Shown: positions 1 through 6,802 of the stretch, one piece after another
Layout: each line of letters opens with the position of its first letter
Numbering within the stretch: position 1 is the stretch's first letter
Program-made: the position numbers and the translations under genes
The notes under the pieces: generated by a model
What the model was told of the DNA's origin: nothing
The model's input: only the letters and a program-made list of their open reading frames with translations
Database searches by the model: none
Assembly: GCA_017521325.1 (NCBI GenBank)
Contig: JAFXCV010000049.1
Coordinates: 37,266-101,265, forward strand
Direction of reading: 5' to 3'
Source of the DNA: Oscillospiraceae bacterium
GTDB lineage: Bacteria; Bacillota; Clostridia; Oscillospirales; Ruminococcaceae
Length of the DNA: 64,000 nucleotides

Positions 1-1
1 T

Positions 2-97
2 CTCATTCCGTTCCAGGCGGTGCTGGTGATCTTCATGTGCGTATTCAATTTCTCGGCGATTATGCAGACGGTCAAGAAGATCCTGCGAAAGGACTGA
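2..97 (+). CDS. C-terminal end of an unidentified, probably membrane, protein (partial)
   Basis: Only the last 31 codons are inside the window, ending at the TGA at 95-97. The visible peptide is a hydrophobic stretch (IPFQAVLVIFMCVFNFSAIM) followed by a basic tail (KKILRKD), as at the cytoplasmic end of a final membrane helix. It lies 58 bp upstream of deoD on the same strand, so it could be the preceding gene of the same operon, perhaps a transporter. The family cannot be recognised from this fragment. Confidence 0.6.
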   Translation, partial: LIPFQAVLVIFMCVFNFSAIMQTVKKILRKD

Positions 98-155
98 TTT
101 CAGAAATTCGGGGAAGTCCATCCCCTCAATACAGAACAACAAGGAGGTATTTTCC

Positions 156-872
156 ATGTCCACACCACATCTGCAAGGCAAAAAGGGCGACTACGCCCCG
201 ATCGTCCTCATGCCCGGCGATCCGCTGCGTGCGAAATTCATCGCCGAAACCTATCTCGAAAACCCCGTCCTCGTCAATGAGATCCGAGGCATGCTCGGCT
301 ATACCGGCACCTACCACGGCATTCCCGTATCCGTGCAGGGCAGCGGCATGGGCATTCCGTCCATCGGCATCTATTCCTACGAGCTGTTCCACGAATTTGA
401 CGTGCAGGCGATCATCCGCATCGGCACGGCAGGTGCCATTGCACCGGAGGTGGAGCTGCGTGACGTGATTCTTGCACAGGGTGCCTGCACCAATTCCAAT
501 TTTGCAGCGCAGTATAATCTCCCCGGAACCTATGCGCCCATTGCGTCCTTCCGTCTGCTTTCCGCTGCTGCGGAATGCGCAAAGCAGCAGGAGCTGTCCA
601 TCCGTGTGGGCAATCTCCTGTCCTCCGACACGTTCTATGACGATGCGGATTCCCTCGCAGTCTGGAGAAAAATGCATGTACTGGGCATCGAAATGGAATC
701 GGCAGGACTTTACATGAACGCCGCCCGTGCCGGCAAGGAAGCGCTGTGCATCTGCACGGTATCCGACTGTCCCCTTGACGGAAAATTCACCACCCCCGAG
801 GAACGCCAGACGGGCTTCCGTGCGATGATGGAGCTGGCACTTGGAACGGTTGAGAGGCTTGGCGGAAAATAA
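156..872 (+). CDS. deoD: Purine nucleoside phosphorylase, DeoD type
   Basis: The 238-residue product is the usual length for the hexameric, bacterial-type purine nucleoside phosphorylase, which splits purine (deoxy)nucleosides with phosphate into free base and pentose 1-phosphate in the cytoplasm for salvage. Visible motifs are the N-terminal phosphate loop GDPLRAK (about residues 21-27), RIGTAGA near residue 88, the nucleoside-binding GIEMESAGLY near residue 178, and a late TVSD whose Asp is the expected base-protonating residue. The ATG at 156 follows an AAGGAGG site at about 140. A strong inverted repeat downstream (919-967) probably ends the transcript. Family assignment is secure. Confidence 0.95.
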   Translation: MSTPHLQGKKGDYAPIVLMPGDPLRAKFIAETYLENPVLVNEIRGMLGYTGTYHGIPVSVQGSGMGIPSIGIYSYELFHEFDVQAIIRIGTAGAIAPEVELRDVILAQGACTNSNFAAQYNLPGTYAPIASFRLLSAAAECAKQQELSIRVGNLLSSDTFYDDADSLAVWRKMHVLGIEMESAGLYMNAARAGKEALCICTVSDCPLDGKFTTPEERQTGFRAMMELALGTVERLGGK

Positions 873-918
873 TTCCGGATTTTAAAAAACTTTAAGATAA
901 TTTTAAGGTTCATCGGTT

Positions 919-971
919 ATGATAACAGTGGATTTAGTAATCCCCCAATTCCCCCCACTGTTATCATTTTA
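919..971 (+). terminator. Terminator after deoD
   Basis: A perfect 13-bp inverted repeat (ATGATAACAGTGG at 919-931 and its complement at 955-967) encloses a 23-nt loop and is followed by TTTATCTC. It probably ends the deoD transcript. The loop is longer than usual and the T-run is short. Confidence 0.6.
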
Positions 972-983
972 TCTCTCTTGAGT

Positions 984-1010
984 CGGTGCCTTTACGGCAC
1001 CGTATTTTTT
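984..1010 (+). terminator. Hairpin with T-run directly ahead of the DUF896 ribosome site
   Basis: A 7-bp stem, CGGTGCC (984-990) with GGCACCG (996-1002), has a TTTAC loop and is followed by TATTTTTTT, giving an ideal intrinsic terminator. It ends about ten bases before the ribosome site of the next gene (1031), so that gene is either read only through this terminator or starts from a promoter I could not place. It could act as an attenuator. Confidence 0.65.
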
Positions 1011-1030
1011 TCGAAAATGAGGTGAGAAGA

Positions 1031-1225
1031 ATGGAACAGGCTAAGCTTGACCGCATCAACGAGCTTGCAAAAAAGGCAAAGACCACGGGGCTGACGGATG
1101 CCGAAAAGGCAGAACAGACGGCGCTTCGTGATGAGTACCGTGCAGGATTTCTGAAAAATCTGCGTGGACAGCTCGACAACACCTACATCGTCGATGAAAA
1201 GGGCAATAAAAGAAAGCTGAAATGA
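1031..1225 (+). CDS. DUF896 (YnzC/UPF0291) family protein
   Basis: A 64-residue, charged, helical protein of the DUF896 family, whose known members form a short two-helix bundle; some are SOS-linked in Bacillus, and the molecular role is unclear. The recognisable pattern is an N-terminal LDRINELAKKAK helix, then LTDAEKAEQ and a second helix ending in the YRAGFLKNLRGQLDN block near residues 37-51. An upstream ATG at 986 is in frame, but the ATG at 1031 is preceded by GAGGTGAGAAG with good spacing and matches the family N-terminus, so it was chosen. The gene stands alone between two terminator hairpins. Confidence 0.85.
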   Translation: MEQAKLDRINELAKKAKTTGLTDAEKAEQTALRDEYRAGFLKNLRGQLDNTYIVDEKGNKRKLK

Positions 1226-1228
1226 GAA

Positions 1229-1271
1229 ATGCCTTGCACCGCTATGCTGTGCAAGGCATGGTTTATTTTTT
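1229..1271 (+). terminator. Terminator after the DUF896 gene
   Basis: A perfect 11-bp stem (ATGCCTTGCAC at 1229-1239 with its complement at 1249-1259) is followed by GGTTTATTTTTT, a typical rho-independent terminator. Confidence 0.85.
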
Positions 1272-1287
1272 CGGGGTGAATGTAGAG

Positions 1288-1692
1288 TTAGGATTTCAGC
1301 TTCTTAACAGCCGCAAGTATCATGAAAGAAAGTGCATATACAGCGGACGCTGCGACAGCTGCAAGAATCATGCTGCCGACAAAAGTACAGATGAAGGTTC
1401 CGAGAATATCAATAAGTCTTTCAGGAAAAAGCCAGAGAATTAATAAAGCAACGCTGATAATTCCTGCCAGAAGACAAAGAGCAGTGCTCCGGATCGTTTT
1501 ACCAATCGTCATTTCCTTTGCCAGAAGACAGGCTGACCAGAAAATTGCGATCGGAGAGAGAAAAATTGCCGCCATGATACTGTAAAAGAAAATCGGATTC
1601 ATTACCGTGTAGCCGATACTCGTCCAGAATCCAACCACTCCATAAAATGCAAGACCTGTTGCCGTCAGAGTTACTGCAAGTTTGTTTTTCAT
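1288..1692 (-). CDS. Small four-helix membrane protein, function unknown
   Basis: I do not recognise this 134-residue protein. It begins MKNKLAVTLTATG and contains about four hydrophobic segments (roughly residues 8-28, 36-57, 70-90 and 100-128) joined by short charged loops, ending KKLKS, so it should be an integral inner-membrane protein. An in-frame extension to 1755 exists, but the ATG at 1692 has a GGAGGT site seven bases upstream and gives a clean N-terminus. Base composition is AT-richer than the neighbours, and no partner gene lies nearby. Confidence 0.65.
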   Translation of the reverse strand: MKNKLAVTLTATGLAFYGVVGFWTSIGYTVMNPIFFYSIMAAIFLSPIAIFWSACLLAKEMTIGKTIRSTALCLLAGIISVALLILWLFPERLIDILGTFICTFVGSMILAAVAASAVYALSFMILAAVKKLKS

Positions 1693-1801
1693 AATGCTAC
1701 CTCCATTTCTTAGTATTGACTGTGTCAGGTATATCTCCCGAAGTGATGCTCCCACCCCTTTTGTCAGGGCTATCGCTCCACTGAGAGAGATCCATTTACT
1801 C

Positions 1802-3103
1802 CTACCACTTCACCCGATCCTCATACAGAATATTCAGATCAACATCCCCCGTAATCCCGTGGATTCTGCCACGGCTGCTCATCTGCCAGATGGCATATTC
1901 CCCATCATAATCGGTCTGCTCGGTGTAGTGTGCAAGCCATACGGGGTATTTGTCCTGTTCGTACCAGAAGTTCCACAGGAAATTCCTGCTGCTGTAAAGC
2001 ATCGCAGAATAGCCGTTCTTTTCCAGTTCATCCGCAAATGCAAGGAAATTCATATTCAGATCGTGGATGCTCATTCCGTACTGCTGAAAATGCGAAAAGC
2101 TCTCCCAGTCAAACACCACGGGGAAATCCAGTTCCTGTCCGTCCAGATTTTCTACGATCCATCGGGCATTCATCCTCGCTTCCTCCTCGGAATTTGCCGT
2201 CGAGTAAATGTATACGCCTACGTCAAGTCCCGCCGCCTTTGCACGCTCCATGTTCTGCCGATAGTACTGATCCATGGCGATATCATCGTAATAATACCCC
2301 ATGCGCATGATGACAAATTCGCAGCCTGCCTGTTTCACCCTTTCAAAATCAATCTCCTGCTGCCACTTGGAAACGTCAATGCCGAAGCGCACATTTTCGC
2401 CTGCGTACTTCTCCATGAGCGTGTCAAATGTCAGCGCAGGGCTGCTCGACTGGTGCTTTTCGACCTTCTCCACCACGTTGATGGAGAGATTCCAGCTTGT
2501 CACATTTCCCGACGAATCCGTCACCGTCGCTGTCAGCGGATAGCTGCCGCACACGCCCGTGTCCACCTGCCCTGTATAAGTAAGCTTCGGCGTTTTGTCA
2601 AAATTATCCGCAAAGCCGATATGCTCCGTCAGATCGAACGGCTCGCCAAGCTTATGCTCAGAACCCCAGCCGCCGTTGAGCATGAGGGGCGCTGTGGTAT
2701 CTGCGACCTTGTAGAGGATCGGATGCTCGTAAATCTCCCCCTCGTAGGTGTAGCGCACAACTGCTTCCAGAGCCCCAAGGCTGTCAGTGACAACGATTTC
2801 GCTGCCGTTTTCCAATTCCACGTTGGAATCCGTCAGAAGCTCGGAAATCGTCATCTTTTCGTAGACTTCGATCTTTTCACGCACGTTCAGCACCGCACCC
2901 TCGGGCTGCTCGTGCTTTACGAAGGGCTGTGTTTCGGGAATTTCGGTTTCCGTGGTCGGCTGTGTGGTTTCGGGAGCGGTTTCGGTCGCAGATTCCGTTT
3001 CCGAAGGCTCCTGCAGCGTCTGGGATGCAGGCTCCGCCTGCTTTTTGCCGCAGCCCGTCAGAAGGCAGAGCAGCGCAAGTAATATCGCATGGTATCGTTT
3101 CAT
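1802..3103 (-). CDS. Lipoprotein with GH25 (lysozyme/muramidase) domain
   Basis: The 433-residue product starts with a lipoprotein signal (LLTGC, lipidated Cys18), followed by a Thr/Glu/Pro-rich linker to about residue 60, an all-beta Ig/cadherin-like region (about 70-215, containing DTTAPLML) and a GH25 domain from about residue 240. The GH25 hallmarks are GIDVSKWQ (241-248) and FDWES (331-335), whose Asp and Glu form the expected DxE catalytic pair, plus a late GDVDLN. GH25 enzymes hydrolyse the MurNAc-GlcNAc bond of peptidoglycan, so this is probably a membrane-tethered cell-wall remodelling muramidase. A strong hairpin sits in its leader (3126-3157). Confidence 0.88.
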   Translation of the reverse strand: MKRYHAILLALLCLLTGCGKKQAEPASQTLQEPSETESATETAPETTQPTTETEIPETQPFVKHEQPEGAVLNVREKIEVYEKMTISELLTDSNVELENGSEIVVTDSLGALEAVVRYTYEGEIYEHPILYKVADTTAPLMLNGGWGSEHKLGEPFDLTEHIGFADNFDKTPKLTYTGQVDTGVCGSYPLTATVTDSSGNVTSWNLSINVVEKVEKHQSSSPALTFDTLMEKYAGENVRFGIDVSKWQQEIDFERVKQAGCEFVIMRMGYYYDDIAMDQYYRQNMERAKAAGLDVGVYIYSTANSEEEARMNARWIVENLDGQELDFPVVFDWESFSHFQQYGMSIHDLNMNFLAFADELEKNGYSAMLYSSRNFLWNFWYEQDKYPVWLAHYTEQTDYDGEYAIWQMSSRGRIHGITGDVDLNILYEDRVKW

Positions 3104-3125
3104 AGTGACTCCTTTTATTCATCCG

Positions 3126-3157
3126 GCACCGCAAAAGGCGATTGCCTTTTGCGGTGC
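3126..3157 (-). promoter_or_regulatory. Perfect 14-bp hairpin in the leader of the GH25 gene
   Basis: GCACCGCAAAAGGC (3126-3139) and its exact complement (3144-3157) flank a 4-nt loop. It has no T-run on either strand, and it lies between the likely promoter (3177-3205) and the start codon at 3103, so it would form at the 5' end of the mRNA. It may be an mRNA stabiliser or a translation-control element. Confidence 0.5.
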
Positions 3158-3176
3158 TGCCGTTTCTCGTAATTCC

Positions 3177-3205
3177 ATTATACCATGCGATTGTCGAAAA
3201 CACAA
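3177..3205 (-). promoter_or_regulatory. Candidate promoter of the GH25 lipoprotein gene
   Basis: Read on the minus strand: TTGTGT, a 17-bp spacer, then TATAAT (complement of ATTATA at 3177-3182). The predicted start is near 3170. Confidence 0.5.
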
Positions 3206-3244
3206 GAACAAATGCGGATGATGCAGAAATTTCTATTATCGGAA

Positions 3245-3892
3245 TTATTCTCCCCTTGCCGCAACGTCCGCTTCAATTTCCTCCTTCCACTCCGCACCGG
3301 GCGTGATGTCGCAGCGCATCGAGCAGATGGCGTTGCTCATAGCGGCGAAATTCAGCCTTGTGCCACGCTTGTCGCTCTTGTAGCGGACGGCACGTTCAGG
3401 GGTGATGCCGATGCTGCCTGCGGCGGCAATGGCGTCGATGTTGGCACCGAGGAAGAGGAATTCCCAGCCGCACGCCTCTTTTTTCTGTTCGATCATCTTC
3501 TTTACCTTGTCCGCATCGTAGGTATGGCTTGCATTTTCCATGCCGTCGGTGGTGATGACGAACACCGTGTGCACCGGAACATCCTCAGGACGTGCGTACT
3601 TGTGGATGTTCCCGATGTGTGCAATGGCATTGCCCACCGCATCGAGCAGCGCCGTGCAGCCCCGAACAAAGTAATCCTTGTCCGTCATGGGCGGAACCTC
3701 GGAGAGGGGAACACGGTCGTGCAGCACCTGCGCTTCGTCATCGAACAGAATAGTGGAAACGAAGCATTCGCCCTCCTGCTTTTTCTGCCGTCCGAGCATG
3801 GCGTTGAAGCCCCCGATGGTGTCGCTCTCAAGTCCTGCCATCGAGCCGCTTCTGTCGAGAATGAATACGAGTTCGGTCAGATTGTTTTTCAT
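3245..3892 (-). CDS. VWA-domain protein
   Basis: A 215-residue soluble protein consisting of a single von Willebrand factor A fold. The metal-ion adhesion site is visible as DRSGSMA near residues 13-19 (DxSxS), with a downstream TTDGMEN Asp and the Thr of RGCTALLDAV. VWA domains bind protein partners through a coordinated Mg2+. There is no signal peptide or membrane segment, so it is probably cytoplasmic. It has its own AAAAGGAGG site, and no AAA-ATPase partner (MoxR type) lies beside it. Substrate and partner are unknown. Confidence 0.85.
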   Translation of the reverse strand: MKNNLTELVFILDRSGSMAGLESDTIGGFNAMLGRQKKQEGECFVSTILFDDEAQVLHDRVPLSEVPPMTDKDYFVRGCTALLDAVGNAIAHIGNIHKYARPEDVPVHTVFVITTDGMENASHTYDADKVKKMIEQKKEACGWEFLFLGANIDAIAAAGSIGITPERAVRYKSDKRGTRLNFAAMSNAICSMRCDITPGAEWKEEIEADVAARGE

Positions 3893-3980
3893 AAAATATC
3901 CTCCTTTTGGGAATTGTGGCTTTTGCTTACATTCTCATTATAGCGGATATTTCATGGGATTTGGTCGCATGGGAAGCGAC

Positions 3981-4010
3981 AAAAAACACCGCACATAGGA
4001 ATGTGCGGTG
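3981..4010 (-). terminator. Terminator of the phosphatase / 4070-4612 gene pair
   Basis: On the minus strand a perfect 10-bp stem (CACCGCACAT, complement at 3987-3996) is followed by six T residues (A-run at 3981-3986). Confidence 0.85.
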
Positions 4011-4037
4011 CAGCCCCTCCCCAAAGGGGAGGTGTAA
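4011..4037. repeat. Short copy of the C-rich hairpin repeat
   Basis: CCCCTCCCC-AAA-GGGGAGG forms a hairpin directly abutting the terminator at 3981-4010. It resembles the core hairpin of the larger elements near 6.6, 19.3, 41.2 and 56.7 kb. Confidence 0.45.
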
Positions 4038-4069
4038 AACAGGTACAGTTTCGTTATCGAATTCTCCCG

Positions 4070-4612
4070 TTACCCCAAAATCAGACTCTGGTCAAACGCA
4101 AACAACGCCTCGTTGATCACAAAGAGATCGTATATCCCCTTGGAAATGAAATATTCAATGATCACATCGGATTTACTGCTGCGGGAAAGCGCATAGCCTG
4201 CCTTTCGCAGAAAATCCTCGGTTTCGTCCACGTCAAGCTCCAGCGCAATTGCAAACGCAAGCGCCGTCTGCTTGCTCGGTCTGTAATGCACGTCGCTGCG
4301 GATCTTTGAAAAAAGCTTGCGGTCAATGCCTGCCTTCTTGTAGCACTGCGCATCCGTCATGCCCCTCTCGTCGATCAGCCGCAGCAGCATCTGCGAAAAG
4401 CTCTCGTCAAGCTGCCGCACACGCTCCTGCAGCTCGTCGGGAAGCACAGCGGGAGCCGCCATGCAGCAGCGATCCTCCATGGGCGCAGATGCCGCACCCC
4501 TTGCAGCACAATTGCCAAAAATCGGCTTGCGCCGTGGCGGTGCAGAAATCACTGCACCCTCATAGAATTCCTCTATGTAGCGGAGAATGTCTTTATACAG
4601 CTGCGGATCCAT
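4070..4612 (-). CDS. Putative HTH-like domain protein, DNA/RNA role unknown
   Basis: A 180-residue soluble protein. The N-terminal helix ([19 protein letters not shown]) is followed by an Ala/Pro/Cys-rich linker (about residues 25-75) and a compact helical C-terminal domain (about 80-180) with [19 protein letters not shown] and [18 protein letters not shown], which reads like a helix-turn-helix fold. From family knowledge, similar domains occur at the C-terminus of some macro-domain or regulator proteins of Firmicutes; here it stands without a macro domain. The ATG at 4612 was preferred over in-frame starts further up because it begins the conserved helix, though its ribosome site (AGGACGTGAG) is rather distant. 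It lies 31 bp after the histidine phosphatase gene, probably in one transcript. Confidence 0.6.
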   Translation of the reverse strand: MDPQLYKDILRYIEEFYEGAVISAPPRRKPIFGNCAARGAASAPMEDRCCMAAPAVLPDELQERVRQLDESFSQMLLRLIDERGMTDAQCYKKAGIDRKLFSKIRSDVHYRPSKQTALAFAIALELDVDETEDFLRKAGYALSRSSKSDVIIEYFISKGIYDLFVINEALFAFDQSLILG

Positions 4613-4643
4613 TGTATGCACATGCTCACGTCCTTTCATCGCA

Positions 4644-5327
4644 CTACATCTCATATGAAACCCCACCGCTTCGGATATGCCGTGAATCGTTGGCAATTTC
4701 GATCGTCGGGGCAGTCAGCGTTCCCGTTTCATCGGAAAGGGTCAGCACGGTAATCGCCGTAAAATCGGGACAAATCGCCCTGCACAGGTAGAAGAACGGG
4801 AGATTGAGCAGGTGTGCAAACAGCGCCGAGGAGGATCCGCCATGGCTGAACACGGCAATCGTCCTGTCGGTGTTTTCGCCGATCACACGGTAGTTTGTCC
4901 CCTCACGTCTGTAGCCGATGGATTCCATCCACGCATCGCTCTCCCTTGCCACACGTTCAAGCTCGGAGAATACAATATTATTGCAGAACGGGGGATGCTT
5001 TGTCCATTCCTCATCCATCAGGGAAAAGCCCTGCGAAATCGCATAGAGCGAGGTATCCCACGGATGGCCGTCCGCATAAATTTCATTTCCGTCGGATGAT
5101 CCCCAGCGGATTTCGTGCATGAAATCGAGCTTTTCGACATCCATGCAAAGGAGATTTGCCAGATGCTGCGCAGTTTCAAAGGCTCTCCCGTAGGGGGAGG
5201 AAAAGATTTGTTCGATTCCCTCATCCTTCAGCCGCAGCGCCGCCTGTGCGGCGTGCTGATGTCCCAGAGGAGTCAGGCAGTCGTTTTCATAATCGGGATG
5301 TCCGTGGCGGACGAATATCAGTTTCAT
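4644..5327 (-). CDS. Histidine phosphatase (phosphoglycerate mutase-like) family protein
   Basis: This 227-residue protein opens with the family signature [14 protein letters not shown], in which RHG carries the phosphorylated His10, and has the second catalytic His in [13 protein letters not shown] near residue 180. A further conserved Arg is in [12 protein letters not shown] (about 62-73). Members transfer or hydrolyse phosphate on small molecules such as sugar phosphates or nucleotide precursors; the substrate is not evident. An upstream in-frame extension to 5441 lacks a ribosome site, whereas AGAGGT precedes the ATG at 5327. It is the first gene of a two-gene unit with the 4070-4612 gene. 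Confidence 0.85.
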   Translation of the reverse strand: MKLIFVRHGHPDYENDCLTPLGHQHAAQAALRLKDEGIEQIFSSPYGRAFETAQHLANLLCMDVEKLDFMHEIRWGSSDGNEIYADGHPWDTSLYAISQGFSLMDEEWTKHPPFCNNIVFSELERVARESDAWMESIGYRREGTNYRVIGENTDRTIAVFSHGGSSSALFAHLLNLPFFYLCRAICPDFTAITVLTLSDETGTLTAPTIEIANDSRHIRSGGVSYEM

Positions 5328-5373
5328 AGGATACCTCTTTTTTTGAATGTTTGTAAAAACGGTGATCAACTTT

Positions 5374-5402
5374 AGTATAACATATCGGTGGAGATTTGTA
5401 AA
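5374..5402 (-). promoter_or_regulatory. Candidate promoter of the histidine phosphatase gene
   Basis: On the minus strand TTTACA, a 17-bp spacer and TATACT (complement of AGTATA at 5374-5379) lie about 50 bp ahead of the start codon at 5327. Confidence 0.45.
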
Positions 5403-5410
5403 GGGAAATA

Positions 5411-5437
5411 AAAACGCCCCCTTTTCGGGAGCGTTTT
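5411..5437 (-). terminator. Terminator after the RING/zinc-ribbon gene
   Basis: AAAACGC (5411-5417) pairs with GCGTTTT (5431-5437) with additional C/G pairs inside. It lies a few bases beyond the stop codon of the 5446-6423 gene and carries a T-run on the minus strand. Confidence 0.75.
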
Positions 5438-5445
5438 CCAAAGCA

Positions 5446-6423
5446 TTATCCGAACAAAATGAGAATGACCATCAGCGCCGCCATCAGACCGCCGTAATAA
5501 AGCGCAATTGCACCGAGCATACCCCAGATGCTTGTGCCGCCGTCACGCTGCAGCAGCATCTGCCGCACCTGCGGCGCAGAAGTGCGTGCAGTGGTTTTCA
5601 CCTTTTTGATGACGTGGCGGTAGTAGAGATAATTGGCAAACACGCACATCAGCACACAGAAGGTCAGCTGAACGGCGTAGAAAATAATATCCAGCGTCTG
5701 AATGAGCGAGAGGTTTTCCTCAATGAATTCCAGCAGACCGCCGTAAAGCTCGGTCACGTCCATGCCGTATTCCTTGTACATCTTGATCATTTTCTTGTCC
5801 GTGAACGCCATCTGGATGCTTGTGAGAAGCGAAGGGATTTTGCACAGCACAAGCATGAGGACCGAGAGAATTGCCATCGGCCACATTTTGCGGTTGGCAA
5901 AATACAGATGCGGAAAGAGAAAGCACGGCAGATTGAACGAGAGCTTCCTGCCCGTTTCCTTGAACCGCTTGAACAGCGGAATGTAGTAGAGCGTGTTGCT
6001 GCGTACATAGCTTGCCACATCGTCCAAGCGTTCGCCGTCGAACTGTTCATCCTTGGGCAAACCGCAGCAGGGATCATTGATATTAAAGCGCATGGAAGCG
6101 CCGCCGGGCATCATGATGTTGACATCCGGTGCGGATTCCTCCTGTTCCCTGCCATTTATGGGTGTACGGCAGATCGAGCAGTACGCTGCATCGGGTGCAT
6201 TGATGTGGTGGCAGTTCGGACAGCTTCTGTCGAGCAGCTTGCTGCGGTGCATTTCCTGCCAGCTTTTGCCGCTTTCGTGGAGCGTGGTGTTGATGCATTT
6301 ACCGTTTGCTTCATAGCAGGAACGGTGGTAGGGGGTTCCGCATTCGGGGCAGACAACGATGTCATCACCCTCACGGAACAGATTCTGGCAGACCTTACAC
6401 GGGCAGCCTGTAAAATTCGGCAT
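5446..6423 (-). CDS. Membrane protein with N-terminal RING-like zinc fingers (DUF2628-like)
   Basis: The 325-residue product has an N-terminal cysteine/histidine cluster (CPCKVCQNLF, VVCPECGTPYHRSC, about residues 8-37) of the prokaryotic RING-finger type, a second zinc ribbon (CPNCHHINAPDAAYCSIC, about 69-86), and a C-terminal membrane region. That region resembles DUF2628 proteins, with about four helices between residues 155 and 325 (PMAILSVLMLVLC, DIIFYAVQLTFCVLM and the C-terminal YYGGLMAALMVILILFG). The zinc modules probably face the cytoplasm. No function is known; proteins of this build are common in clostridia. The candidate promoter at 6464-6491 reaches into the 65-bp direct repeat. 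Confidence 0.75.
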   Translation of the reverse strand: MPNFTGCPCKVCQNLFREGDDIVVCPECGTPYHRSCYEANGKCINTTLHESGKSWQEMHRSKLLDRSCPNCHHINAPDAAYCSICRTPINGREQEESAPDVNIMMPGGASMRFNINDPCCGLPKDEQFDGERLDDVASYVRSNTLYYIPLFKRFKETGRKLSFNLPCFLFPHLYFANRKMWPMAILSVLMLVLCKIPSLLTSIQMAFTDKKMIKMYKEYGMDVTELYGGLLEFIEENLSLIQTLDIIFYAVQLTFCVLMCVFANYLYYRHVIKKVKTTARTSAPQVRQMLLQRDGGTSIWGMLGAIALYYGGLMAALMVILILFG

Positions 6424-6463
6424 AGTAACCTCCGGAAATTTCTGATTCTTTCATACAAATTCT

Positions 6464-6491
6464 ATTATACCACAATTTTGCGATATTTCAA
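6464..6491 (-). promoter_or_regulatory. Candidate promoter of the RING/zinc-ribbon gene
   Basis: On the minus strand TTGAAA (complement at 6486-6491), a 16-bp spacer and TATAAT (complement of 6464-6469). The -35 box lies within the first copy of the 65-bp duplicated segment. Confidence 0.45.
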
Positions 6492-6550
6492 GAGGAAACG
6501 GAGAATTTTCAGAAGATGAACACAAAAGCCCCTGCATCCGCAGGGGCTTT
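6486..6550. repeat. 65-bp direct repeat, copy 1 (contains a terminator hairpin)
   Basis: Bases 6486-6550 are identical to 6731-6795 over all 65 positions. Each copy ends in the hairpin AAGCCCCTGC-ATCC-GCAGGGGCTT, a rho-independent terminator. Copy 2 serves the minus-strand gene ending at 6803; copy 1 is now separated from it by a 180-bp inserted element. Confidence 0.95.
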
Positions 6551-6730
6551 CAGTCTGTCAAAAAGTATTATTTCGCTTCAATTTCCCCCTCCCCCTAACC
6601 CCCTCCCCAGAGGGGAGGGGGAAAAGGGTAGGGTGCTGGCGCTGAACAGCCCGTCCCCTCTGTCTCACTTTGCTCGACATCTCCCCACCCCGTGGGGAGT
6701 CACCCTACCCCGCCCTCCTGCTGAGTGCAT
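6551..6730. repeat. Long interspersed element between the 65-bp repeats
   Basis: The 180 bp between the two repeat copies begin CAGTCTGTCAAAAAGTATTA and end CGCCCTCCTGCTGAGTGCAT. These ends match those of the short elements at 33624-33700 and 45099-45180. Inside lies a C-rich core (6582-6650) with the hairpin CCCCTCCCC-AGA-GGGGAGGGG, and an outer pairing of GGGTAGGGTG (near 6627) with CACCCTACCC (near 6710). It appears to be non-coding: the open frames through it only translate the repeat. Confidence 0.8.
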
Positions 6731-6795
6731 TTTCAAGAGGAAACGGAGAATTTTCAGAAGATGAACACAAAAGCCCCTGCATCCGCAGGGGCTTT
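6731..6795. repeat. 65-bp direct repeat, copy 2 (terminator of the 6803-8035 gene)
   Basis: This is an exact duplicate of 6486-6550. The hairpin near 6768-6795 lies eight bases beyond the stop codon of the minus-strand gene at 6803 and is followed on that strand by CTTTTGTG, so this copy is the working terminator. Confidence 0.9.
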
Positions 6796-6802
6796 GCAAA
6801 TT

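Noticed and set aside
6516..6764. Small proteins beginning MNTKAPASAGA translated from the repeat island
   Set aside because: The start lies in a terminator hairpin and the frame only translates repeated non-coding sequence. The same peptide start recurs at 6761 because the DNA is duplicated.
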